Position numbers and translations under genes: made by a program. Below the pieces are notes generated by a model. That model had not been told where the DNA came from, ran no database searches, and saw only the letters and a program-made list of their open reading frames with translations. From an uncultured Tenacibaculum sp. (GTDB lineage: Bacteria > Bacteroidota > Bacteroidia > Flavobacteriales > Flavobacteriaceae): a stretch of DNA of 64,000 bases. Below, piece by piece: positions 9,698 to 20,300 of this stretch (positions are counted from its first letter, which is position 1; each line of letters starts with the position of its first letter). The DNA is taken from the NCBI RefSeq assembly GCF_947499065.1, contig NZ_CANMMT010000012.1, positions 19,000 to 82,999 on the forward strand, given 5' to 3'.

Positions 9698-9717
9698 TGG
9701 AATGAACATTCACTCCA
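9698..9717 (+). promoter_or_regulatory. Second TetR operator before the SRPBCC gene
   Basis: TGGAATGAACATTCACTCCA is a 20-bp near-perfect palindrome (TGGArTGA arms) 14 bp upstream of the ATG at 9732. It shares TGGAAT and CATTC with the palindrome at 9092-9109, which suggests the same repressor binds both. Confidence 0.65.
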
Positions 9718-9731
9718 TAAAACAATAAACC

Positions 9732-10226
9732 ATGATAGACTTAAAATTTAAACGAAATATTAATAAACCAATTCAAGAAGTTTGGAGATTTATTATTGAT
9801 GATTTTTACGATGCTCATTTATGGGCAGCAGGAACTCCAAAATGTAGAAAGGCTAAGCCTAACGAAGACTTTGATAGAGTTTGCGAAACTGAAAGCGGTA
9901 GGCTTATAGATACAATTATAAAAATAGATGATGAAAATTATGAATTACAATTTTCTGTAAAAGGCTTACCCTTTTTTGTTCGTTCTGTAGTTAGTACATG
10001 GAAGTTAAAAAAACTAAGTGATACTAAAACTGAGATTATACTCGGTCCTCGTATTGAAGTAAAACCTTTAATTGGAACTATTGCACAAATTCCAATGAAA
10101 ATGGCTTTAAACAAAATATATCCAGGTATATTAGATGATTTAGTAATTTATGCTGAAACGGGACAACCCTCTCCGAGAAAACAAAAAGAAATAAATAGTC
10201 TGAAAACTACAAAACAATCTTTATAA
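9732..10226 (+). CDS. SRPBCC (START-like) superfamily protein
   Basis: This 164-aa cytoplasmic protein has the pattern of polyketide-cyclase/START-like folds. It opens with a beta strand then helix (IDLKFKRNINKPIQEVWRFI), continues with strands holding DRVCETESGRLIDTIIKID and YELQFSVKGLP, and has a long C-terminal helix region (IAQIPMKMALNKIYPGILDDL). The fold binds hydrophobic ligands, but the substrate cannot be read from sequence. It probably forms one regulated unit with the preceding TetR gene. Confidence 0.75.
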   Translation: MIDLKFKRNINKPIQEVWRFIIDDFYDAHLWAAGTPKCRKAKPNEDFDRVCETESGRLIDTIIKIDDENYELQFSVKGLPFFVRSVVSTWKLKKLSDTKTEIILGPRIEVKPLIGTIAQIPMKMALNKIYPGILDDLVIYAETGQPSPRKQKEINSLKTTKQSL

Positions 10227-10335
10227 AAATATTTCTTTTTAATTAATTCTAAGTAAAATCACATTATAAATAAACGACTGATTTTCAACAAATAGAATAA
10301 AGATATTAATAAATCTTTATTCTATTATTTTTTTA

Positions 10336-10366
10336 TATATTTGCAAACCGATTAGTCAGTCGGTTT
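10336..10366 (+). promoter_or_regulatory. Promoter and operator of second TetR gene
   Basis: A TATATTTG -7 box (10336-10343) is followed at once by the palindrome AAACCGA-8 bp-TCGGTTT (10345-10366). Its core, ACCGA..AGTC..TCGGT, resembles classical TetR-family operators. It lies 20-41 bp upstream of the ATG at 10386, ideal for autorepression. Confidence 0.75.
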
Positions 10367-10385
10367 TTTATAAACACATGATTAT

Positions 10386-10952
10386 ATGGATAAAAGAGAA
10401 CAAATATTAGAAGTCGCTACAAGATTATTTTCTGAGCGTGGATTTGAAAAAACTTCGGTTTCCGCGATATGTGAAGCTGCTAAGGTGTCTAACGGACTTG
10501 TTTTTCATCATTTCAAAAACAAAAATGAGTTGTTGAGAGAAATATTTAAAAAAACAACAAATATTATTGTTGAAATAAACGATAGTGTTCAAAAGGAAAT
10601 TTCTCCTAAGGAAAGATTAATTGAACTCATTGATGGTGCTTTTAAGCAAATGGTTGAAGATAAACTGTTCTTTCAATTGTATTTGAATGTAATGTTACAG
10701 CCAACTACAAAAGCTATATTGAATGATTTGATAAAGGAAAAATATGCATTCCTGTTAGATAATGCTCATAAAATACTTAGTGAATATTCAGAGCATGCTA
10801 CCATAGTAGATAGCTTCATGTTTGTTTCCGATTTAGACGGGATAGCTATTAATTATATATACTCTTTTGATGACTATCCTCTAGACTTGGTAAAACAAAA
10901 ATTTATAAAAAGGTATACCTATGATTTAGGTGATATCAATCAAAAAATTTAA
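10386..10952 (+). CDS. TetR/AcrR-family transcriptional regulator (188 aa)
   Basis: The N-terminus is a standard TetR DNA-binding domain (MDKREQILEVATRLFSERGF...VSAICEAAKVSNGLVFHHFKNKNELLREIF). The remainder is a helical ligand-binding domain. No transport or enzyme gene follows in the same direction apart from the RNHCP/rsgA pair 80 bp on, so its targets may lie elsewhere. It is not closely similar to the TetR protein encoded at 9128. Confidence 0.88.
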   Translation: MDKREQILEVATRLFSERGFEKTSVSAICEAAKVSNGLVFHHFKNKNELLREIFKKTTNIIVEINDSVQKEISPKERLIELIDGAFKQMVEDKLFFQLYLNVMLQPTTKAILNDLIKEKYAFLLDNAHKILSEYSEHATIVDSFMFVSDLDGIAINYIYSFDDYPLDLVKQKFIKRYTYDLGDINQKI

Positions 10953-11033
10953 TAATATAAAGTCGAATAATAATCCTATATAATTTAATAATATTCATTT
11001 TCGGCTTTTGTACCCATAACAGGTACTTGAAAA

Positions 11034-11450
11034 ATGATTAAAATGTCAAGAAATAAAATATTAAGAGAAAATCCACAAGAGTCATTTATTTGTGCTTCAT
11101 GCGGAAAAGGAGTTACTCCACTTGAAATAGGTGGTAAACATAGAAATCATTGCCCACATTGTTTGAGTAGCTTACACATAGACATTACACCTGGTGACAG
11201 ACGCTCAAGTTGTAGAGGCATAATGAAACCAATTAGTATTTACGTGCAAAAAAATAAAGAATGGTCTATTATACACAAATGTAATAAATGCAATACCATA
11301 CGAATGAATAGAATTGCAGCAGACGACAATGAATTAATGCTACTAACAATGTCAGCAGCACCATTGATGTCTTTGCCTTTCCCTTCTAGTTCAATTATTT
11401 CTACCATGCATAAGCTAAGTTTAGAGAAAGGAGGAGAAAATGTACACTAA
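11034..11450 (+). CDS. RNHCP-domain zinc-ribbon protein
   Basis: This 138-aa protein carries the RNHCP motif (KHRNHCPHC near residues 36-43) with flanking Cys pairs (C20/C23 and C83/C86), which probably bind zinc. The family has no firmly known function and is often encoded next to rsgA, suggesting a ribosome-linked role. A second ATG at 11043 (MSRNK) is an equally good start. The stop overlaps the rsgA start by 11 bp, so the two are translationally coupled. Confidence 0.82.
   Translation: MIKMSRNKILRENPQESFICASCGKGVTPLEIGGKHRNHCPHCLSSLHIDITPGDRRSSCRGIMKPISIYVQKNKEWSIIHKCNKCNTIRMNRIAADDNELMLLTMSAAPLMSLPFPSSSIISTMHKLSLEKGGENVH
11427..11434 (+). promoter_or_regulatory. Strong Shine-Dalgarno of rsgA
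   Basis: AAAGGAGG lies 5 bp before the ATG at 11440, inside the end of the RNHCP gene. Most genes here have no recognisable Shine-Dalgarno, as is usual in Bacteroidota, so this one stands out and fixes the rsgA start. Confidence 0.8.
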
Positions 11451-12468
11451 GAATAAAATCGGTCGAGTTATTGAAAAACATTACAATAACTATAAAGTAC
11501 AAGTAGATAGTATTGTTAAAAATGCTAAACTAAAAGGAAAACTATTTAAAGAAGCTAATAATATTTTTCCTTGTGTTGGTGACTGGGTTGAAGTTTCTGA
11601 ACATGACGAAATACTTGTTATAGAAAACGTTCTTAAAAGGAAAACCCAAATAAGTAGAAAACTACCAGGCAATGCTACAAAAGAACAAGTAATTGCTTCT
11701 AATGTAGACTATGTTGTAGTTGTATTAGGACTAGATGGTGGAAGGAACTATTCTGATCGTCTTTTAGAGCGTTTAATGACTGTAGCTTGGAACAGTGGAG
11801 CTACTCCCCTAGTTGTACTTAATAAAGCTGATTTAAATAATCAAGCAGAATTTGTGAAATTGCAAGCGGAAACTATCGCGCCTGGAGTTGATATAATTAT
11901 AAGTAGTATAAAAGATAATATTGGTATCGATACTATTCTAGAATATTTAACTAAAGAAAAAGTGGGCGTTTTTATTGGTCCATCAGGTGTTGGTAAATCT
12001 ACTCTTACTAATATTCTTTTGAAAAAAGAAGTTCAAAGAACAAGAGCTACTAAATTAAAAGATAAAAGAGGACGCCATACAACCTCAGCTTCTTATATGT
12101 TTGAATTGGAAAGTGGTGGTTTTATTATTGATTCTCCTGGTATAAGAGAAGTTCAAGCATGGGCTGAAAAGGAAAATCTTGATGACGTTTTTTCTGAAAT
12201 ATCTAGCATTGCTAATAACTGTAGATACCGTGATTGTAAACATGAAGGTGAGCCTGGTTGTGCTGTTCAAATGGAACTAGAAAGAGGCTATATAACACCT
12301 CAACGATATGATAGTTTTTTACACTTAAGAAAAGAACTTGCATATTTAGAAAGACGCAAATCTGAAAAGAATGGTTTTACTGAAAAACAACACGGTAAAA
12401 AGTTTAGTAAAATGGTTAAACAAGAAATGAATAAGAAAAAGACGTATCATAATTATATAAATAATTAA
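11440..12468 (+). CDS. rsgA: Ribosome small-subunit-dependent GTPase RsgA
   Basis: RsgA (YjeQ) is a circularly permuted GTPase that assists late 30S maturation. This 342-aa copy shows an N-terminal OB-fold (residues 1-75), then G4 NKAD (128-131), the P-loop GPSGVGKST (180-188), G2 near RHTTS (212-216), and G3 DSPG (231-234). A zinc-binding knuckle follows with C261, C266, H268 and C274. All catalytic motifs are intact and the length is normal. It overlaps the RNHCP gene and has a strong Shine-Dalgarno, both more typical of Firmicutes, so lateral acquisition of the pair or a second rsgA in the genome is possible. Confidence 0.95.
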   Translation: MYTKNKIGRVIEKHYNNYKVQVDSIVKNAKLKGKLFKEANNIFPCVGDWVEVSEHDEILVIENVLKRKTQISRKLPGNATKEQVIASNVDYVVVVLGLDGGRNYSDRLLERLMTVAWNSGATPLVVLNKADLNNQAEFVKLQAETIAPGVDIIISSIKDNIGIDTILEYLTKEKVGVFIGPSGVGKSTLTNILLKKEVQRTRATKLKDKRGRHTTSASYMFELESGGFIIDSPGIREVQAWAEKENLDDVFSEISSIANNCRYRDCKHEGEPGCAVQMELERGYITPQRYDSFLHLRKELAYLERRKSEKNGFTEKQHGKKFSKMVKQEMNKKKTYHNYINN

Positions 12469-12491
12469 GTAACCTTATTGTTATATAAAAT

Positions 12492-12522
12492 AAAAAGACA
12501 GCTAAAATTAGCTGTCTTTTTT
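12492..12522. terminator. Bidirectional terminator between rsgA and giant unit 2
   Basis: A 14-bp stem (AAAAAGACAGCTAA / TTAGCTGTCTTTTT) with a 2-nt loop is flanked by A and T tracts. It sits 23 bp after rsgA (+) and 30 bp after the small peptide gene (-), so it can serve both convergent units. Confidence 0.85.
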
Positions 12523-12552
12523 TGTGTAAACTAAACCCCTAATTTTAGTTTA

Positions 12553-12723
12553 CTAAAACCCATCCCCTGGATCCTCTGGGCTTTGTGCTTGTGCTTTTTG
12601 TGGATTTAAAAGCATATAAGTTCCTAAAGCTGTTAGGGCTGTATATTTACCATACTTTCCCAACTTTTGTAATGCTTCTTTTCTAGTGATTACTTCTTTT
12701 TGTGATTTTATATTGTTTTTCAT
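12553..12723 (-). CDS. Small exported peptide, unit 2 (56 aa)
   Basis: This frame runs from ATG 12723-12721 to TAG 12555-12553, 5 bp after the stop of the MBG giant gene. The product (polar start, ITRKEALQKLGKYGKY, hydrophobic TALTALGTYMLL, NPQKAQAQS, tail PEDPGDGF) is about 70% identical to the 58-aa peptide at 129-305, most strongly in the GKYGKY-to-AQAQSP core. It is short enough to be missed by routine gene calling. The conserved pairing with a giant T9SS protein suggests a shared role, which is unknown; candidates are a secretion helper or a co-exported ligand. Confidence 0.8.
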   Translation of the reverse strand: MKNNIKSQKEVITRKEALQKLGKYGKYTALTALGTYMLLNPQKAQAQSPEDPGDGF

Positions 12724-12728
12724 GATTT

Positions 12729-14335
12729 CTACTTTTTAATAATAATCTTCTTACTCTTCTTACCTAATTCTGAAGTTATTCTTACTACATAAACTCCTGT
12801 TTCTAAATCTGGAAGACTTACTGTATTTCTTCCTTTTCCTTCAACTGTTTTACTTAGTACTGCAGCTCCATGAATAGCATATAAAGTCATATTAAAAGTA
12901 CCCTTAGAAATTCCTTCTATAATTAAAGTATTATCTGATGTATTGTAAATCTTAACATTATTAATTTTTGTATTTACTTTAGCTTTTTGTTGAGTGCGTA
13001 AGTAAAAACGACCTACTCCATTTACTTTCTCTGTAATTGTTACCGTATAAAATTCATTCAATTCAGAACTTAACTTTGTAAAAGTATTCTCTTCTTTATC
13101 TTCAATAAATACTTCTACTCCTTCTGGTAAATTATTATAGTTTACAGTAAACGTTACCTCTGCTCCTGCAGTAGCATTTAAACCGATTGGAAGAACTGTT
13201 CTATTAACACTCTCTACTGGTAAAGATTGAATTGTAAAGTCTTCTCCTTTATCATTTCCAACAAATCTTGTAAATACATCAAATGAAGCTCTTGCATAGT
13301 TTCCTAAATCATAACCTGGATCTAAACCTTCAGTTGTATTTTCGAAGTATTTAATATTCGTATCAATTGTTACACCTTTTGATGTTGCTAGCAATTGAAT
13401 ACTTGGAACTACCGCTCCTCCTTTACTAAAGTTTCCACCTGTTAATGGTTGTACTTTTCTTTGCGATTGATTAAAAGTAACATTTGATACGCCTACTGCT
13501 GCTTTTACAAAGAATCCTTGTCCAGGTGCTAATGAGCTTTCTCCTGTTATTAATGATTTCCCTACATACTTAGCTTGCGCGTTATCCCAAACGTATACAC
13601 CAACATTTGCTGGATTGAATTTACTTACGTTACTATTGATAAAGTTAGTTCCTGCATTTTCATTGATTGGTAAAAACGCTGTATATGGGTTTCCTATAGC
13701 ATTCCATTCTGATGCCACAATTGATTTTGCTACATCTGTAGTTTCTATAGTTCCTGTAAATGTTACACTACCGTTCGTTGCTCTAGACACTGCATAACTT
13801 CTACCCTTTTCAAAGGTTAAAGTGTTCGTAGCTAAATCATCAGTTGTATAATATACCCATTTAGAACCAGCTGGTTTACTATCATCATAATACGCAATTG
13901 CATATCTATTAGGTGTTACACTTGTATTAACTCTAATATCATTTGCTGAATTCTCAGCAAACTCTTTAATACTTTGCCCTGCTACTGGTGCAGAAACGAT
14001 ACTCCAAACATTGGCTTTTAATCCTCCTCTTTCGTAGGTAACTTGTCCATTAGAAGTTCCTTTTACTATTAATGTACTACTCTTTGTTTCTGTAGAAGTC
14101 ATTGTAAAGTTTCCACTATTATCTAAATTACCGTCAACCATTACACTTCCATTTTCATTAATATCGAATGAAGCAAGTGACTCAACAGTTAAGTCATTTA
14201 ATTGTACTGTAGTTCCAACCTCAGGTGTAGTTGTCACATTTGGTATAATTGCATCTCCTGTAATAGTTGGAACTATATTGTCGCTCCAGTTGGTAGCAAT
14301 TGTCCATATTGAACTTGTATTACCATTCCAAACTG
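12729..14335 (-). repeat. C-terminal module shared with first giant gene (copy 2)
   Basis: This is the partner of the module at 312-1905. The encoded 535 residues align throughout, including GQSIKEFAENSAND, VTPNRYAIAYYDDSKP, SSLAPGQGFFVKA and the sorting domain ending KKIIIKK. It separates the variable repeat part from the secretion signal. Confidence 0.85.
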
Positions 14336-17300
14336 ATTTATTAGCACCTGCAATTACTGTTAAGCTTTGAGTAGCAGAAGCAGACTTAACTAGAGCAGTT
14401 CCTTGCTGACTTGCAGTAATAGTTGTTGTACCAACTCCTACAATAGTTACTGTATTTCCACTTACTGTTGCAACACTACTATTTGAACTAGCATATACAA
14501 TATCTAATCCTTTATCTGAAGTTGCTGTTAAATTAAAGTTGGCATCTCCATAAGTTTTTGTTGGAATTGCATTGAATGTAATTACCTGATCTTGTTTTGG
14601 AGTTACTCCATTTGTTACATCATTAACAAAGTTACTTGTTCTTCCAGTTAAAGCAAATTGGTTTAATGTTCCATTATTTCCTACTGAAGATTTATCTGTT
14701 ACTTGTGTAATAGTTGTATTATTTCCAAAACCATTTCCTTGATTCATATCATAATACAGAACTAATCCAGTTTCATTTCCTTCTAATTCATTTGACTTAT
14801 AGTCGTTAATTTCTGTTGCTGTTCTAGCTACATTCCAAAAACGAACCTCATCTAATGTACCTTGTAATGGATATGGGTCAGCTCCTGCTGTTTTATTAGC
14901 ACCAATCATTAATGAATTGTTGTTAGGAACTAAATTACTTGCTGTATCAGTTTGAGAAGCTACCTCAACTCCATCTACATAAATTGTAGCTTTAGTTCCG
15001 TTAAAAGTAACAGCTAAATGATACCATTTTTTCGCTGCTAATGTAGAAGTCCAATTAAAATCGGTATGTCCTGTTCCGAATCCAGCATGGTAAAATCTTA
15101 ATATTTTTGATCCTTCAGTTAATAACATTAACCCATAAGATTCATTAAATCTAGACTTTGCAAATAAACATTGCCAATCCCATCCGTTATTATAACGTGT
15201 AATCTCATCAAAGTTTACCCAAGTTTCAAATGTAAATGCCGATGTAAAGTCTAAACTTGAATCATCTGCTACTTCAATGTAGTCATAAGTTCCATTAGCT
15301 GGTCCTTCAAAATTTAATGCTGTAGCATTCTTTTTTTCAATAATTTCTAAATCAGCTACAACATAAGTAATTGTATAGTTATTTCCTGCGGTAACTGTTC
15401 CTTGATTAATAGCATAGTTTCCTAATGTTTCTCCTGCTACTCTTTCTAAAGTTCCAGTATATGAATCACCTACAAGTATTGATCCTAATGTCTCTTTAAA
15501 TGTCAATGCTGGATCAGCATCTCCAATCACCTTCACTAAAGCATCTGCTGTAATAGTTACTGGACGCTTAGTAATAGTAAAATCATTATTTACAAAGTTT
15601 AAGGTATAGTTATTATCTAAAGCTAATGTACCTTGATTTATAGCATAAGTTCCAGCATTATTACCTGTTACTCTTACTATACCTCCAGTAAATGAATCAC
15701 TTCCTGCTAAGCTTCCACTAGTAATTTGATAAGTTAATGTAGGATCTAACGCTCCATACTCCTTAGATTTAGCATCTGCTGTTACTTCAATAACTCTTTT
15801 AGTAATTTCAAAAGTAGGAGAACCAAAAAGTGTCATATTATAATTAGGACCTGCTGAAAGTGTTCCTAAACTAATATTATAAATTCCTACATTTTCACCT
15901 GCCTCCCTTGTTAAACTACCAGAAAGAGAATCTCCATTTGCTAAAATTGAACCTGGGAATAAACTGTAAGCAATATTTGAATCTACTTCACCATATTCTT
16001 TTTCTTGATTAGCAGTAAGAATCATAATATCCTTTTTAGTAATGGTCAAATCATTACTTACATATGTAACTGCATAATTAGAGTTTAAAGCTAACGTTCC
16101 TTGATTTATTGCATAAGTTCCAAAATTATCTCCTGAAACTCTTTCTAAATTTCCTGTAAAAGCATCGCTTCCTGCTAAACTTCCACTAGTAATTTGATAT
16201 GTCAATGCTGGATCAGCATCTCCATAAACTTTAGACTTTGCATCTGCTGTTACTTCAATAGCTCTTTTTCCTATAGTCAAATCTTTTGAAACAAATGATA
16301 TTGTATAATTTCCGTTAATACCTAAAGTACCTTGGTTAATGGCATATGTTCCTAAACTTTCTCCCGGTGCTCTTTCTAAAATTCCTATAAAGGCATCGCT
16401 TCCTGCTAAACTTCCATTAGTAATTTGATAAGTAAATACTGGGTCAGCATCTCCATAAGCTTTTGTTTTAACATCTGCTGTTACTTCAATAGCTCTCTTT
16501 CCTATTGTTAAGTTATCTCCTACAAAAGTTACTGCATAATTGTTTCCAGGGGTTAAAGTTCCTTTATTAATTGCATAACTACCTAGAGCTTCTCCTGCTA
16601 CTCTTTCTAATGTTCCTGTAAAGGCATCACTAAATTGCAATGCTCCATTGGTAACTTGATAAGTTAAAGCTGGATCTGTATCACCATAAGCTTTAGACTT
16701 CGCATCTGCTGTTACTTCTATTGCTCTTTGATTAATCTGAAGACGTACTGATCCTGCATGAGTATAAGTAATTGAGTACGAAGATTGACCTCCATTAGTT
16801 GATGTAAAAGTAGATGATAAACCTCTTATTTGATAACTTCCTACATTTTCTCCACTATCTCTAAATGTTCCAAATACTTCAATAGCATCATCAAAAGCTA
16901 ATGAACCTTGTGTAATAGCAAAAGGGAAATTTAATTTAGCTGGATCTGAATCTCCATATGTTTTCTGCACTGCTGCTGTTGGCACAATACGTATAAAACG
17001 ATAATCTATATAAAAATTAGCTCCAACAAACGTAACATCGTAATTACTATTTAATGCTAAAGTTCCTTGAGTAATTCCATAATTTCCTTGGGCTTCTCCA
17101 GTAGCTCTTGTTAAACTTCCTGTAAAAGCATCACTTCCTACTAAACTTCCATTAGTTACTGTATAAGTAAATGCTGGATCTGCATCTCCATAAACTTTTG
17201 TTTTAGCATCTGCTGTAATTTCAATTGCTTTCTTACCTACTGTTAATGTTTGTTGCACATTAGCAGCATTATAATTTATATTACCTACTTGATTTGCTGT

Positions 17301-20300
17301 AATTGTTGTTGAACCAGTTCCTACAATAGTTACTGTATTTCCAGAAATAGTTGCTACCGAAGTATCTGAACTCGAATATGTAACTCCTAATCCTGAATCT
17401 GAAGTTGCTGTTAAATTAAAACTAGTATCACCATAAGTTACGTTACTTAAAGCTCCAAAGGTTATTACCTGATTTGCTTTGTTAATGGTAAGAGTTTCCG
17501 TAGTGTTTCCTTGGTAATTTACATCATTTACAGTAGCTAATACTGTATACGTACCAGCATTTGTTGGTACTGTGCTTCCTCCATCATAAGTAACATCAAC
17601 CGATAATCCATTTGGCATTGTAGTTGGTGAAACTGGCTTAGCTGTTCCATCATAAGTTTGAGTTAAATTATTAACAATAACCGTAGCAGCTCCTTTGTGA
17701 ATTTCAAAACTATTAGGAACAAATGACAAATTATAGTTTGCATTTAAAGCTAAAGTTCCTTGGTTTATAGCATATGTTCCAGCATTTTCACCTGCTAATC
17801 TACTTAACGCTCCTGTAAATGTATCTCCATTAACTAAAGCTCCTGAAGTAACTCTATAAATAAACGTAGGATCAGTTGTTCCAAATGATTTTGCTTGACC
17901 TGCATCTACGGTTACTTCAATATCCTTTTTATTAATTGTTAAATCATTAGAAACAAATGAAAGCGTATAATTGTTACCTAATGTTAAACTCCCTTGAGTT
18001 ACAGCATAATTACCAACATTCTCTCCTGTATTTCTACTTAATGTTCCAGTAAAAGCATCACTTCCTACTAAACTTCCATTAGTTACTTGGTAAGTTAATG
18101 TTGGGTCGGAATCTCCATATACTTTTGACTTTACATCAGCTGTTACTTCAATTGATTTTTTAGTAATTGTAAGTCCAGGTGACCCATAACTTCTAAAATT
18201 AAATTGATAGTTACGTAAATCTGTACTATGAGAAGAAGTTACTTCAAATTCAAAATCACCAGTAAAATTAGTTATAAAACCTCCATATTCATATGTACCT
18301 ATATTCTCTCCAGATTTTCTTCTCACATTCTTTAAAACTAGTGCATCATCATATGCCATTGCAGTTCCATCAACTATATTTAATACTGGGATAGGGTTTC
18401 CTTCTCCGTAAACCTTATTTGTATTTTCTAATGAAAAATTAACATTTCTTGGTGCAATTCTAAGTCTAGAATCTACAAAAGTTAAATCATAATTTGCATT
18501 TAATGCTAATGTACCTTGAGTAATTGCATAAAAAGGATTTGATGGTAAACTATTAAATACAGTTTCTCCAGCCTCTCTAGTTAAACTTCCTGTAAAAACA
18601 TCACTTCCTACTAAACTTCCGTTTGTTATTCTATAAGTCAGTGCTGGGTCTGAATCTCCATATACCTTTGACTTTACATCAGCTGTTACTTCAATCGCTC
18701 TTTTACTAATAGTTAAATTATCAGCTACAAAGCTTACATCATAATTAGCGTTTAAAGCTAAAGTTCCTTTATCTATTGCATAAGTTCCAACATTCTCTCC
18801 AGTAACTCTAGATAAACTTCCAGTAAAAGCATCACTTCCTACTAAATTTCCATTCGTAATTTGATAAGTAAACGTTGGATCAGCATCTCCATATACTTTT
18901 GACTTTGCCTCTGCTGTTACTTCAATTGCTTTTTTAGAAACTGTTAATCGAGCTACTCCTAAATTGGTAAAGTTTATAAAATAGTTATCTGCAATAAATA
19001 AACCTGGTAAATTTGTAATAACATAAGATCCTACCGGAGATGTTTCACTTACTAAAGTTGAACCAGCTTCATAAGCTCCTAAGTTTACATTTTGTGTAAT
19101 AACACTTTCATCATCCCCATTTACAAAGTTTGAATATTGCATGGTAAATGTAGGATTTGCATCACCGAATACTTTTGTTTTATTTTCTACTACAGCATTT
19201 AAAGCTCTTTTAGTAACTGTAACAGTTCCATTATTGGTTACAATATTATAATTATTATCGGTACCTCCAGATACGTTAACTACATACGGTCCTCCTGCTG
19301 GAGTTGTTCCGTCTATTGCTATTGCTGGAATAGCATTTGGTTGAGTACCTATAACTGTAGCATTCTCTCCATTTACAAATCCTGTATACTGAATAGGTAA
19401 AGTTCCCAATGCATCTCCATATACTTTATTTGAAACTGAGGTTGCAGTTAAATCTACTTTATTAATAGTAAAGTTAGCACTATTGAATGTTATAGCATAG
19501 TTGCTTCCTAAACTTAAAGTTCCTTGGTTTATCGCATAAGCTCCCGCATTTTGACCTGATACTCTATTCAATCCTCCAGTAAAAACCAATGGATTTGGAT
19601 AATTTATTACATCTGCTCCTGTTGGTAAATTACTTCTATCTACTGTATAAGTTAAAACTGGATCAGCTGCTGAACCACCATCATAACTTTTAGATTTTAC
19701 TTCTGCTGTTACAGTTATAGGAGCAGCAGTTACCGTTAAATTACCAGTTGCATTTGCTCTATACTCATAGTTTGGCGATAAAATATCAATAATTGGAGGT
19801 GTTCCCCATGTCATTACCCCTGTATGAGTTCCTACATTTAAAGGCTGTCCTGGATTTGCAGCATTTACAATTACTAAATCTGATATATCAGAAAAAGACG
19901 TACTTAATCTTAATACATTAGTTGCTAAATCTCCATTTACCAATCCTTCTACTTGAAAAGGATAGTTTTCTGTAGAATTATCTGCTGGTAAATCTAAGAT
20001 ACCATATGTTGCAGTAGCATCTTTAGGAGAAACTACTAACATCTTTTTATTAATTACTAAATTTTGCTGTACATCTGTAGCTAGATCATAAATTGCATTT
20101 CCTGCTTGTGATGCTGTAATAGTTACTGTACCTGCTCCTATAATAGTTACCGTATTTCCTGAAATTGTAGCTATTGAAGTATCTGAACTTGCATAACTAA
20201 CTGGTAATCCAGAGTTTGAAGTAGCCGATAAGTTAAAAGTTGTATCACCATATGTTTTTGTTGCTAAAGCTCCAAATGTTATGTTTTGTGGTAAAGTTCC

